From: Gavia stellata
Taxonomy: Eukaryota > Chordata > Aves > Gaviiformes > Gaviidae
Length of the DNA stretch: 64,000 bases
Assembly (NCBI RefSeq): GCF_030936135.1
Contig: NC_082595.1
Coordinates: forward strand, 15,141,930 to 15,205,929
Direction of reading: 5' to 3'
Of the stretch, positions 36,830 to 48,594 are shown piece after piece; position 1 is the first letter of the stretch, and every line of letters starts with the position of its first letter. The position numbers and the translations under genes are program-made. The notes under the pieces were generated by a model. That model did no database searches. It saw only the letters and a list, made by a program, of their open reading frames with translations, and was not told where the DNA came from.

Positions 36830-38682
36830 CTTTAAGCAAAGCTGGTAACACTGTGAACACTTTTACTGATTATTTTATTAGTGTACTAGGGCTGGTAAGC
36901 TAAATGGACTATTAACCAAATCCTGACTACTTGATACTTACATTGAATGAAATACAATTTTGAAAATCAACATTAATTTTGAATAACCAATTTTATTTTA
37001 TTTTCTTACATTGACTCACTCTGAATAATCTCTAGGAGGGGTGACCAAGCTTCCTCACCCTATAAGCCACCTACCAAATGTAAGATCATTAAGATCAGGA
37101 CCTTGCCTGATTTTTTCCACAGCTATGCATAGGGCAGAGAACTAGTAACAAATGCTGATGCATAAGAAAAAAAGGGAAACGGTCGTGGAAAAGGAGAAAC
37201 AAAGTTACCTACACACTGCACAAAGAGCATGCACTCTAGCAGGCAATTGCATGGTGGCCCTAGAATCAGGCACAAAGAAGAATAAACTGCAGCAGGCAGA
37301 GGATGGAAACAAAAGTGCACTGCATGCCGAGCCAGGCAGACCTATGCATAGGAAGTTGAATACGCAATTATCTCCACTGGAGAGAGAACAGAGCACACAC
37401 TGTAGGGAAGATGTCCTAAAAATGCAAGGTCCTGTAAGACTTTTTTAGATAAGAAACTCAAGCTTCATGAATTCGGAAATTCAGCATAGCTCTGAGGCTT
37501 AAAGATAGTTTTGTTTATAAAACAAGAAGCACAACTGTTTCTCCAGGAATAATATTCTCAACAGAGATCATAAGAATCCTAGAAGCATCTAGCTACTGCT
37601 GAAATTAGCTCCAGCACGTTTTAAGAACAGAACCTGTTCACCGCAAATCACTTAAAAAAGATTAATATGTGCTGTTTTATGGTAGGTGATAATGTTTTCT
37701 CAAGAGGACAAGCAGAGTCCAATTTCAACCAAAGCTGACGATAGGAAAGATCACAGCTTATACTAGCATTTACCAGCTGCAGTATCCCCTAACCTGAGAC
37801 ACACATGGATTCCTAATTACTTTTTTCTGACCTATACAAAAACCATTCTCATCTAGCCAAAGGTCACTTAGTAAAACCTCCATGGTGTTCATGTGTGTTT
37901 GGGAACTTAATATATACATCTTAATTAGATCTCGCAATATCAGAATTTAATTTTAAAGGCTCATAATAATGGCACATGCTCACATATGTCTGTGCACTTG
38001 TGTGCACACTCAAACACACAAATAAACAAATTCTGGCAGTCAAAATTCACTAAGCAGAAAGTTTGTTTGACACATGCTAAATATAAGCAACAATGTAAAA
38101 GCAGTTCTTAATGATGCAGAGGTATTAAATTACCGCTGACTGAAAATTTGCAGGGCATTTCAACTAGATTATTTTTAAGAACAAATAAAATTACGTTTTA
38201 GTTATGGCCTTTTGCACAATATATGGGAGCAAGGTAGAAGAAAACAAAATCAGTTTTTGGACACTTTTAGAACAAATTATTTGCCTCCACACTTTGTGAA
38301 CTGAAAGTCCAAACGGAAAGTGATGTGTGGCATAAAGAGAGTTGGCAAACAGAAGGAAATTGAGAAAAGTGGCCTCAGTGAGGCGCAAAGTGGTGATATG
38401 AAGAAGGCAGGGTCATGGGAGGAAGGTCTGGCAAAGTTTTGAAAACCAAAAGACTAAAACTAAAAACTTGCATGCACATAAGAGGCAAAACACACCATTT
38501 GAAACTCTTCATTTGTAAAGAACTTCTGAAGCATACCTTTTTCTTGAAGAAAGGGGAGAAAGCATCAAATTAAAATAAGTATTCCTGTCTCAAAGGGCTG
38601 AACAGGCTGTTGTCAGAAAAATCAGAACTTTCATTTTAAAAATTGACAGTGTCAATGGCTCAAAAGCTTTCCCACTGCTTAC

Positions 38683-38835
38683 CTCGTTGCAATGTTGTAA
38701 GACTCTGGATGAATACAAGTTTGGTCCAAAGGATTGGGCTGTCGCGAGGCACACGGTGTTATTTTGCTCTTCTTTTTACCCTGTACACCTGCTTTAGTCA
38801 AAAGTGCATGACTTCCAAGTTCAGTTTTCTTACTA
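38683..38835 (-). CDS. SRBD1: SRBD1 coding exon: variable lysine-rich linker plus conserved LDQTCIHPESY segment
   Basis: This 153-nt exon (51 codons) is bounded by a TTTTTGATTTCCGACAG acceptor and an AG/GTAAGC donor, with phase 2 on both sides. The first two thirds are basic and low in complexity (SSKKTELGSH, then GKKKSKITP). The last part, PNPLDQTCIHPESYNIATR, matches the family motif in which a leucine-aspartate turn is followed by HPESY, also seen in bacterial Tex. The linker sits between the HhH core and the following helical region and is probably flexible. A basic cluster (GKKKSK) could help RNA or nuclear contacts, but that is inference. Splicing to the exon at 27009-27193 completes an arginine codon (AG/G). 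Confidence 0.92.
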
Positions 38836-41562
38836 CTGTCGGAAATCAAAAATGGACATGTTCTTAATGAACAAGATCCTAGCCCAGTGCCCACACGTGA
38901 AAAACGCAATCAGACTTTTTATATAATGTTCATTCTTTAAAAAAACCAAACTACAAAACCCCTAAAAGGTCATTGTGGGTGAATCTTAACAATACAATTA
39001 TAGCACAAAAATATAATATATCATGTATGCATAAATTAATTTAAAATAGAAACAAACATTGAGAAGGGATTCTGTGCTTCACCAAAATTTCTTCATGATG
39101 ACAAGATTATAAAGAAAACACTACACAACCTATTGTATTGTTTGCAATCTGGATAGCATGTTCTGTCTTGTAAATGGGGACAATTGCATTTAGCTACTTG
39201 ATAAAAATCTTGTAAGGATACTTTCATACTTGATTGACAATTAATAGTCTGCATAATTTTAAATTTGAAAAATTTATAAACAGAATTTCCTATTCATACC
39301 ATCTTTAGATAAGCAAATTGCATCTCAAGCATATGTACAGAACAAGGGAAGTATATGAATGCTTAAACATCAGAACTCCTTACACCACATTTATTGACTT
39401 CCTATACTTAAATTACTGAAGAATTCTGCTCAAACATGGGCCAGGTCAAAATATGAAAAATTTCAAATCAAAAGAACTCAGACCAAGATTTGCTTAGAAC
39501 AGAAAAAAAGCTAAAGGTCAAATCTACCACTATTTCAGAATTTATAAGCCTTTTTTGCAGAAGTGTCTTAATACAGCTTTCCTTAAAACTTAGTGAATAC
39601 ATTACTGACTCCTAATCAATTAGCTTCAGTTAGTATTTGGTTTGGCTGGTGGGTTTTTTTGGTGTTTTTTGTTTGTTTTTCTTTAATTGGATGGATAATG
39701 AAAAGGCTCCAAAGTCTCAGAGAGCTCCATGGACAGATTGCCCACATTGGTAGGAGGGCTTTACAGAAGACAGGAGAGAAAGAGATCTATCTTCCTGTGT
39801 GTAGCATATTTACAACTGGCACACTTCTTCCCTTAAAGTTTCCCTTAAGTAAAAAAAATGCTCAGGATACAGTAAAGGCATCAAATGATTCGTACTGGCA
39901 AAGACTCCTTTCTTGCCTCTTTTTTGTTTGTTTTTGTTTCCTAAATCACAAGTAGTTCCTGCTTTTGCAGGAGAAAAGAGAACACACTAAAGTACCCGGA
40001 ACTAGCACTTGTACTTTGGGCTCTACCTATTCATCGACCGTTGGCAGAAATGCAGACATAACTTTCTCTTTCCATATCAATTTTTAAAATAACTACTATT
40101 TGTTAACTTCCAGGTACAGAACACAAAAACTAACTCACACAGCACTCTATAGCCATCAACATGATTAGAGAGGACATAAATGAAACCTGCTCAAAGTCCA
40201 TTTCAGAAACATTTGGTTTTGCCACCTGGGCCCGCAAGAAATGTTGTGGAGGCTACAGTGTTAGAGCTTTATTTTGGCCTCAAACTCCAAAGTTATAGCA
40301 GATTTCTCAGGTTATACAGTGTTCTCAAGTTTTATGGAATCTGACTAATATCAGAAGCATGCTCCAGCAAGGAAAAAAAAAATACAACATTCTTAAACAT
40401 TTCACCAGTGAACTCTTGGAGGGGAAAAAAAAAAAGGCGTCAGCCTTTTCTTCCTCTGTTGTATTGCAGCATTCACTAGAACAGATCTGTACAACTTAAG
40501 ACCTATCGATCATCTGCAGCCTTGAAAGCAATTTCTCTGGTCTTCTGGTGCTTACAGTGCGCACCATTTGGCTTGCAGCATGTGCCTCCCTGCCAGATGG
40601 GCAACCAATCTGTATACCTTCCACTTGGGCAGTAAGCCAGTCCTAATGTGCCTGCCTCCTGCCTGGAAGTTACGCGTGTGCTGTTTGGCCAGCAGCAACT
40701 GGGAATACAGTATTGCTTCTGAGCACCGGGTTGGCTAAAAAATAGCATGTGCTTCCCAGGAAAATATTTTTTGAGAAGAGTCAGTAGCAATAGGGTGGGG
40801 ATGGTGCTACCACTGTGCCCTTTTAGTTCTTTATGTTGGAAGGAGAAATGGGAAAAGAAGACACATTGCCTTAGAAAGGGCACTTTCAGTTGTGGAGAGG
40901 AAGGATTTTGGGTCAAGAGGAACACAATGAATGGTTGCAAGAAGGAAAGGCTTGGTACAGAAACAGGGAATGAGATGGCAGGGAAAAGGATGACCCACTG
41001 TTGACAAACTGGACTTGGGAAAGGGCCTCACATGTTTGAGACAGAAGCAATCACATCATGCTTGCTAGGCCCAGGAGTATAACACAGAGTTTGATCCAGG
41101 CAGCTATTCAATTTTCTCTCTCCTGGTAACGGAATTGAAATTCTCTGAAAATCCACCCTAGTTTACTACCATTAAGTTCTGCAGAGCAATCTTTACCACA
41201 TTAAAATGAATTTACAAGTCTCTAAATTACACCTGGAACACAAGACTAAGGTTTTAATATCTCAGATCACAACACTACTGCATGACAAATTTCTTCTACC
41301 AATTCAGTGGCAGAATTCGTAATTAAACTTACATACTGATCAAAACCCTAACTTAGAGTACTAGGCTAAGAAGCCATGATTATTCAGAGGAAGAACTATC
41401 TTCAACAACTGACTTCAAGAAGTTTATTTGTTAAGATGTCTTTCAGAGCACAAAGGCCTAGGTTTCCTCAAGTCTTAAGCCTGAATACAAAACAGAAAAG
41501 GGGAAAAAGTCTTCTCATACTATTTTGGATAGTTTAGTCAAGATAGCAAACATCTCCATTAC
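38836..41562 (-). other. SRBD1 intron between the HhH exon and the linker exon
   Basis: About 2.7 kb with good splice sites (donor CAG/GTAATG, acceptor TTCCGACAG) and phase 2. A 145-codon minus-strand frame at 40503-40940 resembles no protein I know and lies in a locally GC-richer patch. I treat it as chance. Nothing else was recognised. Confidence 0.85.
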
Positions 41563-41739
41563 CTGCAGAAGGTCTTTATATATTCTTGATTGAATCTGAT
41601 GAAGCCAGCACATTGCTGGAAGGATTTGGGACCCAGACCTTTAACTTCCTTGAGCTGTTCTCGGTTTATAAATGGTCCATTTTTCTCTCGCCATTCAATT
41701 ATATTTTTAGCCCTGTTAGCATTCAGTCCTGCAATGTGT
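41563..41739 (-). CDS. SRBD1: SRBD1 coding exon: helix-hairpin-helix (HhH) domain
   Basis: This 177-nt exon encodes 59 residues carrying the ComEA-like HhH core. The motifs visible are [18 protein letters not shown], then [20 protein letters not shown], then [18 protein letters not shown]. The two glycine-rich hairpins (AGLN and KGLGP) are the usual HhH contacts to the nucleic-acid backbone. The acceptor is TTTTCTCTTAG and the donor is CAG/GTAATG. Both flanking introns are phase 2 and the length is divisible by three, so skipping the exon would keep the frame while removing the HhH core. The sequence looks nearly unchanged from mammalian SRBD1 as I remember it, which indicates strong constraint. 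Confidence 0.95.
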
Positions 41740-44348
41740 CTAAGAGAAAAGTTCACAGAATACATTTATTACCATTGAACAGTCATTAATCCAAGTGCTA
41801 TTCATTACAAGGATACACATTACTGTAGAAAATTTGGTTTATGAAACTTAAAAACAGCTAAGAAATTTGCAAAAAGGCTCACAGACCAAAGGCATCATCT
41901 GAAAAAGGATCCCTTCTCTTAGTTCTATGGAAGGAATCCACTCAAGTCAACAAAACTTGGTACAGCAATATGGTTCTGCACAAGCCTAACTGGTAAGCCA
42001 GGGACATGTAATTTATGATTTGCTGGCTATTTCTGTAATGCCTATTCAATTTGCCATGTCTTATGGCCTGCCCCCAGTTGCCCTCTTCAGGAAACAATGT
42101 GGGAGGAGGGTTCAGGACAGATAAATTGTTCCTGTGAGAACAGCCCCCTCTCACCTATTCTGTTCCAATGGTACTGCAACACCTTGCCCCAACATGAAGG
42201 GCTAACGTCTGCTATCCAGAAGGAGAGTGGCTGGGAGCAGCTTGCCTTCCTCACACAATTTAACAGATCCACACACCTTGTTCCTTTTCTCTCAGCTGCT
42301 CTTGAGATAAAAGAGCAGCTGGGAACAGGCTGCATGAATTGTTCTGAGGGCAACTCCGATCTGGCAAAGAACTGACCTGTGAAGTGCAACTGCAGTTAGC
42401 CAAGTTCCTTCAGAAAGCAGTGGGTTTGCTGCATGTTTTCTGTACGTACACGTGAATATAACTTTCTGTGTATGGAGTATGTTAATCATAGAAAGAGGGA
42501 AAAGAGCTGTGGAGGGCAGTTACTTCTGGCACTAGAGAAGGAAATTTCACCCATCTGGTTCTATATATCAGATGCCACTGCTTTACGTCAATGGCAGCAG
42601 AGACCTGTTTGTGGAATGGCATGGACTGATTCTAGAAAAACACCAACAGCAAACCTGGCAAGAATAGTCAAAAATCAGGGGGAAAAATATATTAAAAACA
42701 TCTTTCCATTATTCCCATCCTCAAGCAAAAGTTAAAAAAATAATCCAAAGTTGGTGGAACCTCAGAATCAAATTGGAGAGACACACCTTTAACCACAGAC
42801 AAAATATTAATCATTAGGAATGGAATATTCTCCAAAAATTTCTTAGAAACATTATGAAATCCAGTTTATTTACACTGACAAAGGCACATGAGAGAATTCA
42901 CAGAATTTTCCACTGAAGATCGAGTCTTGCAAGTATGATACTCAACAGTAATGCAAGTACTGTAGTATTGTCACCCCTTCCACATGTAATATGTGTCAAG
43001 AAGTGTATTTGATGCATCAGAAAGGAGAGGCCGAAAGCCCTGCTCACAGTATATTCTAGCTAGGGTGACAATTTCATACATTGTACATCTGAGGGAAACT
43101 TAGACTGCATCTACACAGAACAGCAGAATTGAACTGCTGAGGATCAAGTTAGATCCAGAACTTGATGCAGCACATGCATACGAGCATCATAAGCCAGGTT
43201 AATTAGACCAAACAAAGTACTTAGCCAACATGGTTACCACCTGTAACCATGACTGGACAGTGTTGCTCCATGTTCACAGTTTTGTGGAGACACAGTAGCA
43301 TCTCAGCCTGATGCCCTCTGCTGAACTGCACAATACAGCTGCACCCTGCAGAAGGGCTGAAAGTGCTCACCCACTGCACTTGCTCAGGTAGGCTTTTATT
43401 CATGGAATGAAAGCTGGTCAGCCTTATTTATCAATAGGTACTGTTTGCTTTCTTACTAATAGCTGATCTAAATCTGAAAGAAGGTAAGACAGAAGGTAAA
43501 TCAGGAGTCAGGCTAAGGATTGGATAGACAGAAAAAGAATATGGAAGAAAAAGTGGAAATTCAAAAAGAATAGAAAGAGAGACTCTTCCAAAATATGGAA
43601 AGACGTTTTACAGAATTATTATAAGAGCTTAAAAAATTAAAGCTAGAGCTAGCAAGAATACATTTTTGCCTAACTTTGATACCGAATGTAATTGTCACTA
43701 CCAAGATTAGGGACATCCTTTTTCTTCACCTCCTACTACAGAGGATGACAGCAACATTTTTGCTCTTCTGAGAGGCTGTTCAGCTAAACAATTCTGAATT
43801 CTACAGATGCAAGAGAGAGAATGAGCTTTTAATTTCTAACCAAGAGAAATAAAATCCAGAACATTTTCCAAGTAAATATGGCATAATTACTTAAAAAAAA
43901 AGAGTAAAAAGGGATAAACTTTTCAGAAGTTTCCCCTTAAATCTTTACTTTTCTCCTTTCCTCACCCAACTTTTACAACCTGTTCCACTTAGCAGTACCT
44001 ATAAAAATACCTTCTAAGAGACAGAAAGTACATTTGAAAATCCTTTTCTCAGTGTAAAAATACAAATTAATTATATCAAGTTTTTCTAAAATTGCAGTGT
44101 TAGCTCAAAATCTTTAAATATCTATTTTTCTCCAAAGAATAGTTTTACCTAGGAGAATCACACATACCCTTAAAAGCTGATTCTTAATGATCCAGTGAAA
44201 TACTGTCTTAATGTGTCATTTTCATGTAATTGGAAGTTTAACACAAGAGCCATTTGCTCCAGCTGAGCTTGAGTCAGATGGCAGACTAAACAGAGACTCT
44301 ATGATCCAGAGCCATGTAATTACTGGAATAGGAAAATGTTTGACTCAC
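41740..44348 (-). other. SRBD1 intron between the first visible exon and the HhH exon
   Basis: About 2.6 kb, phase 2, donor AG/GTGAGT and acceptor CTCTTAG. It holds a GC-richer patch around 42070-42640 containing an 11-bp-stem inverted repeat (42293-42321). No gene was recognised. Confidence 0.85.
42293..42321. repeat. Inverted repeat CAGCTGCTCTT / AAGAGCAGCTG
   Basis: 11-bp perfect arms at 42293-42303 and 42311-42321 enclose a 7-base loop, inside a GC-richer patch of an SRBD1 intron. It could be a hairpin on either transcript strand. No miRNA family is recognised. Confidence 0.75.
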
Positions 44349-44455
44349 CTTAATAGTATTTCTGAGCAGATGTTAATATCAACTCCTACAAAGCTGACAC
44401 ACTCTTCAACCACACTGTCCAGAGTTGCTTTGAGCAAAGTCTGTGATACATCATG
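44349..44455 (-). CDS. SRBD1: SRBD1 coding exon: Tex helical segment before the HhH core
   Basis: This 107-nt exon starts in phase 0 with [19 protein letters not shown], continues [17 protein letters not shown], and ends in phase 2. The acceptor reads TGTCTCAG before CATGATG and the donor is AG/GTGAGT. In Tex proteins the equivalent stretch follows the RNase H-like domain and leads into the helix-hairpin-helix nucleic-acid-binding region. The [17 protein letters not shown] segment is the hallmark, corresponding to the bacterial pattern in which a V-x-x-C-V-N-x-V-G-V-D-x-N motif precedes the HhH repeats. It joins the exon at 41563-41739, splitting an arginine codon (AG/A). It is the most 5' exon found in the window. 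Confidence 0.93.
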
Positions 44456-44582
44456 CTGAGACACAAAAATGGAGATATCAGGTTACTGAATTATTGAAGT
44501 GTACATAAATAAGAACTGCAAACAATACTAACATTAATACAATAGTTGCTGGAACTTATCAATATCTTATGTGAGGGTACCG

Positions 44583-44604
44583 GTTCTACAATAAATTGTA
44601 GAAC
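44583..44604. repeat. Near-perfect palindrome GTTCTACAAT-AA-ATTGTAGAAC
   Basis: Two 10-bp arms are separated by two A. It lies 128 bases upstream (in transcript direction) of the acceptor of the SRBD1 exon at 44349-44455. Confidence 0.85.
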
Positions 44605-47600
44605 ATATTTTTAAAAGGTCTCTGGTATCTCTTTGCAACATCTTTGTCATGATACAAATCCCTAGAATAGGACACTCTTCACATTACTGTATTTTTTTGT
44701 TTGTTTAATAACTATTTCCCTGCATCGTGTAAAAACAAAACTATATTAAACACATAATGATTACTCAAAAGAAGTAATGCTTCTGTTCATCCACTATGTC
44801 TTGTCTTTAATCTGACATTTATTTACCTATAATAACAGTTTAGTAAAAATAAGACAATATTTTAAAAATAAGGTATTCAGAGAAAAGACCACAAACGCTG
44901 TACTTTTGCACCTGCAGACACAAATGTTTGCAAAATTCTTCAATATATGAGCATCACACTACAGTACAGTTATTTACTAAAAGAACAAGCCAGGTATTGT
45001 ATGAGGGTGGGCAATACATAAGGTACATATCAGCCCCGCAGCAACAAAATGTTTCAGATTTTGAACAGATATTTCTGCGAAGATTGGCAGGTCCTTGACC
45101 GAAGCACCACTAATGGAAATTCTTCCAGTTTTTCTATTATTGTTCATAGTGTTTCCCCTTTTTTTCCCCCACTAAAAGAAAATCAGTCACAGTTGTCAAA
45201 GATGAAAGTTCTGAAGCTCTAAGATTTCTTTTGCTCCACAACGTAGGCATACTTCAATCTATAACTGCTAGTTACCCACACAAGCCCATCAGTGCTTAGA
45301 AGTCTGACCTGGAGGGAGAAGCCTCTCTAAATGCAGGAGCTAATTCAATCACTATGTTGGCTTAGCTTCAGGGCTCTTATACGTCACTCATGTAAATCTG
45401 GGTTGATCTGTTGTGGTTTTGTGATGCATTCATTTATGACATCAAGCTGGATCCAAGCCAAGACACCAAACACTTCATCCACTACTTTGTTTTACCTTCT
45501 AAGCCATTCAGATCTTTTAAAGATTTCACAGTTAAATTTAACATGCCAACAGCATCAATCCCAATCTACTAATATTGGTAGTTCATCAAGTAGTGGTTAA
45601 TAACTGAAACAATCATAAAACTTATGGCAATGTATTTCATAGCCCCCTCATTTCAGATAATGGTAATGTGATGTATTTTCATAATGCCATACATAATAAA
45701 GTTACTTACAAACAGGAAGCGCAAATTCACCAATATTACTCCTCCTATATAAAGTTTGCATGCAAAACACCCATGTACATGCATAAGTATTGGCATTTGC
45801 ACACAGTCTTGGCCTCACAACCACAAGCTTACTTGTACACTTTGCAGATCAAACATCAGTTTCTACTTACTAATGTGTTGCTACTACAACGCAATGGCTT
45901 CTTTTCTGAATAAAGAGACATAAACAAAAAACCCACACCCTAAAAATAAGTCTTATGCTTCTGTTTTTCTGACTTACTCAAGATGCAGCTTCTCTTAGTG
46001 AGGATGTTCTATATATTCCCTCCTCCTCCTGCCATCAGCCGGGTAACATACTAGAGCTAGAGGCTTCCAGCTCACATGCACACTCATGCAAGGATGCATT
46101 TATATAACACAGTACACAAACGAGAATAGAACTCTTCAGAAACAACAGGCACCTTTTCTCTTTGCCAAGTACAGCTGCCAAATACTGGGCTAGATTTTCC
46201 ACGGTGAACCACAAATTAAAAATTTAATAAGATAAAGATACTAATTTAAGAATTGTTTTCATTATGATGGAGGGCAAAAGGAGAAAAAAAAAAGCAGAGT
46301 ACTCAAACTTTCCTTCTGCTTTTAGGAAAGGCTACTGACTCCAAGGTACTTGGAAGCCGATTATCATATAATTTCACAAGTTACCTTAACAAGTTCCATT
46401 AACTGTAGCAGTTCTTGGCCACCTCCAAAAAAAAAAATAATCTTGGTCTAAAGCAACTACTCAGAATATAAAGTAGAGTCTGTGGCAGAAAGCAGGGTAG
46501 AATGCCGATTCCCTAGGTTTCAGTCTCATTCCTTAAGATGATCATATTTCAGAAGGAATAAAATGCAGTTACATGATTCACAACCAAGACATTTGTCATT
46601 GTCTCCACAATGCCTTATAGCATAGAGTGTAGCAAAGGTGGTAATCCATAGATCTGCCCTAATCTTTCTAAGCAGTTCTTTGGAAGAGACTTGATTCAGC
46701 AGAAGCTATATTTCCGGTCTGCTGAAAGTGAAGCTAAATAGCCATTCAGCCAACTATACTCCCCCTAAAACAAGGAAAGGATATCACAATCAAAAGCTAA
46801 GCATGCTGACATACCTCTGCTAGCGGAAGACAGACCAGTGCTCAGAGATCCTCAGTTTCAAATGCAAAGTCGGCATTTATATGAAGATTTAAGTTTGTGG
46901 ATGCAATAGTTTGTGTAAAATTCATGTGACAGAATACACACAATTTGGAAAAACTATCATCAACTGTCTATTTCTTTTGCCAGGAAGACAAGCAGTTCTC
47001 AGGTCTCTCAAAGATGATTTGCATCTTTTAACTTTATTGCTGCTTGAGAGTCACCATTAAAAAAAACAAAACAAGACATGCACAAGTTGTTCTTTATTAC
47101 TCCAACACGTAACAGTTGTACGACTTGGAACGCACATCACAGCACATATGTGAAGGCATAGATAAAGAAAAGGTGAACAGGCAGATGTGACAGAACAGGA
47201 TAAACGTAAGACAGCTAAATGAGTTACCAATACCTCACAGAAGTAAGATACATTCAGCTACTGAATTACGTTAAGTTGCAAACGCTAGGAAAACTTTCTG
47301 GACAGCAAATCTGCCTCCCAAGATGCAGCTACTGACCATCACAGCTTCCTTTTGCGATGACGAAGAAATTTCTACATCCCTCTTTACATTGATACAAAGC
47401 ACAGAGAAGTGTTATGAATTTAGTTTCTAAAAGTAGTTAATTAAAAACATGATTATCCCAATACCATTGTCAAGACTTCCTACTACTAACAGGTTACACT
47501 TCAGAAAGGTTTAAACTGCAGTGCATTTTCCAGTCTTCCAACAATATCACTCATCTTCTCAAATATCAGAGGTTAGATGATATTACATACTTCAGTGTAC

Positions 47601-48224
47601 TATTTATATGCACTGGGGTGGTATCAGATTCTTCAGACACTACTAGAAGCACACATACTCCGTGCTACTCACTCTCTACAACAGGTCTTTAAAGACAGGA
47701 ATCCCTCTCAACTGTTGCATTAAGCGCATCAGAATAAAAACCTGCGCAAATAAAGCCCAAGTCCAATATGCAAGGCTACTTTCAAAGTGTGCTTATGCAG
47801 AATTTCATGCTCCACAGCCTCTAACAACCCCTCCACACACCAACATGGCAGATCACTGTTTCAGCAGATGCCCTGCAAATCCTTTAAATAAAACATTTTC
47901 ATATTAATGCTAACTCTGAATGCACCCCTATGCATGAGGGTGTCCCTGCGAAAACTGTTAAGTATTGTCTTTTCTTTTTAATCACAATAACTCTTTATCT
48001 CTGAGGAGTTTCCTCAGAGCCAGGCACACAAGGTGCCCCGACAGCTATGCCTAACAAGTAGGAACATGTCTTTTGGAGTGATTTTTAAACATCATCTTGA
48101 ATTTACCACCCAAATAAATCACTAAGGTTTTATTAAAAGGATAATCACAAATTAATACCATTAAAATATTCACTGCTGGAATAGTAGATCTGGAGCAGAA
48201 GATTTCATTTTGTATGATGATCTC

Positions 48225-48345
48225 CAAGCAATAAGAAGGATTGATATGCCCAATTTATGGAAACTAAGGCCAGCAGAAGTAAGGGACTTGCCACAAACCA
48301 CAGGGTGTCCAGGGCAAATGTGCGAACTTTCCCTTATCATCACCC
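48225..48345. mobile_element. MIR/CORE-SINE-like relic
   Basis: ATTTATGGAAACTAAGGCCA, then GCAGAAGTAAGGGACTTGCC, then ACAAACCACAGGGTGTCCAG parallels the MIR core (gaggaaactgaggcacagagaagttaagtgacttgcccaaggtcacacag). This is one of the clearer relics in the window. Confidence 0.45.
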
Positions 48346-48577
48346 TCCAGAAAACAAAGCCACCATGCTTCACAGATAGCATTAGGAAGTACTTAGACAT
48401 CTGTGTGGCTTGAGGTTTTTTTGTGGGGAGGACTACAGAAATTAATCTGCCCTTAGAAATATCAGGCACTGTAACCGTATTTTAGTATTGTTTTCTAAGG
48501 AATTATCAAGTGAGCCAGGGAACAAAATACAGTACACTGACTGACTTTACCTGACCAAATACACTGAACACTATATT

Positions 48578-48594
48578 ACTAGTGCTACACTAGT
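48578..48594. repeat. Inverted repeat ACTAGTG / CACTAGT
   Basis: 7-bp arms around CTA, next to GACTGACTGAC-type short direct repeats at 48541 and 48594-48605. Low-complexity local structure. Confidence 0.6.

Larger units (their letters stand above)
27194..38682 (-). other. SRBD1 large intron (about 11.5 kb)
   Basis: The intron lies between the linker exon and the helical exon and is phase 2. It contains homopolymer runs (27904-27920, 28637-28651, 36085-36101), a CA/TG microsatellite (32829-32860), stretches that look like conserved non-coding DNA (around 31600-31760 and 32480-32720), and one exon-like segment at 36665-36829. Open frames such as the 140-codon one at 28248-28670 look like chance frames. 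No intact transposon was seen. Confidence 0.85.

Noticed and set aside
37152..37448. 98-codon plus-strand frame with overlapping minus-strand frames
   Set aside because: Several frames are open in the same place and none resembles a known protein, which points to chance.
40503..40940. 145-codon minus-strand open frame, the longest in the window, on the SRBD1 strand
   Set aside because: No recognisable domain, no in-frame relation to SRBD1 and no convincing splice sites at its edges; it fits a chance run in a GC-richer patch.
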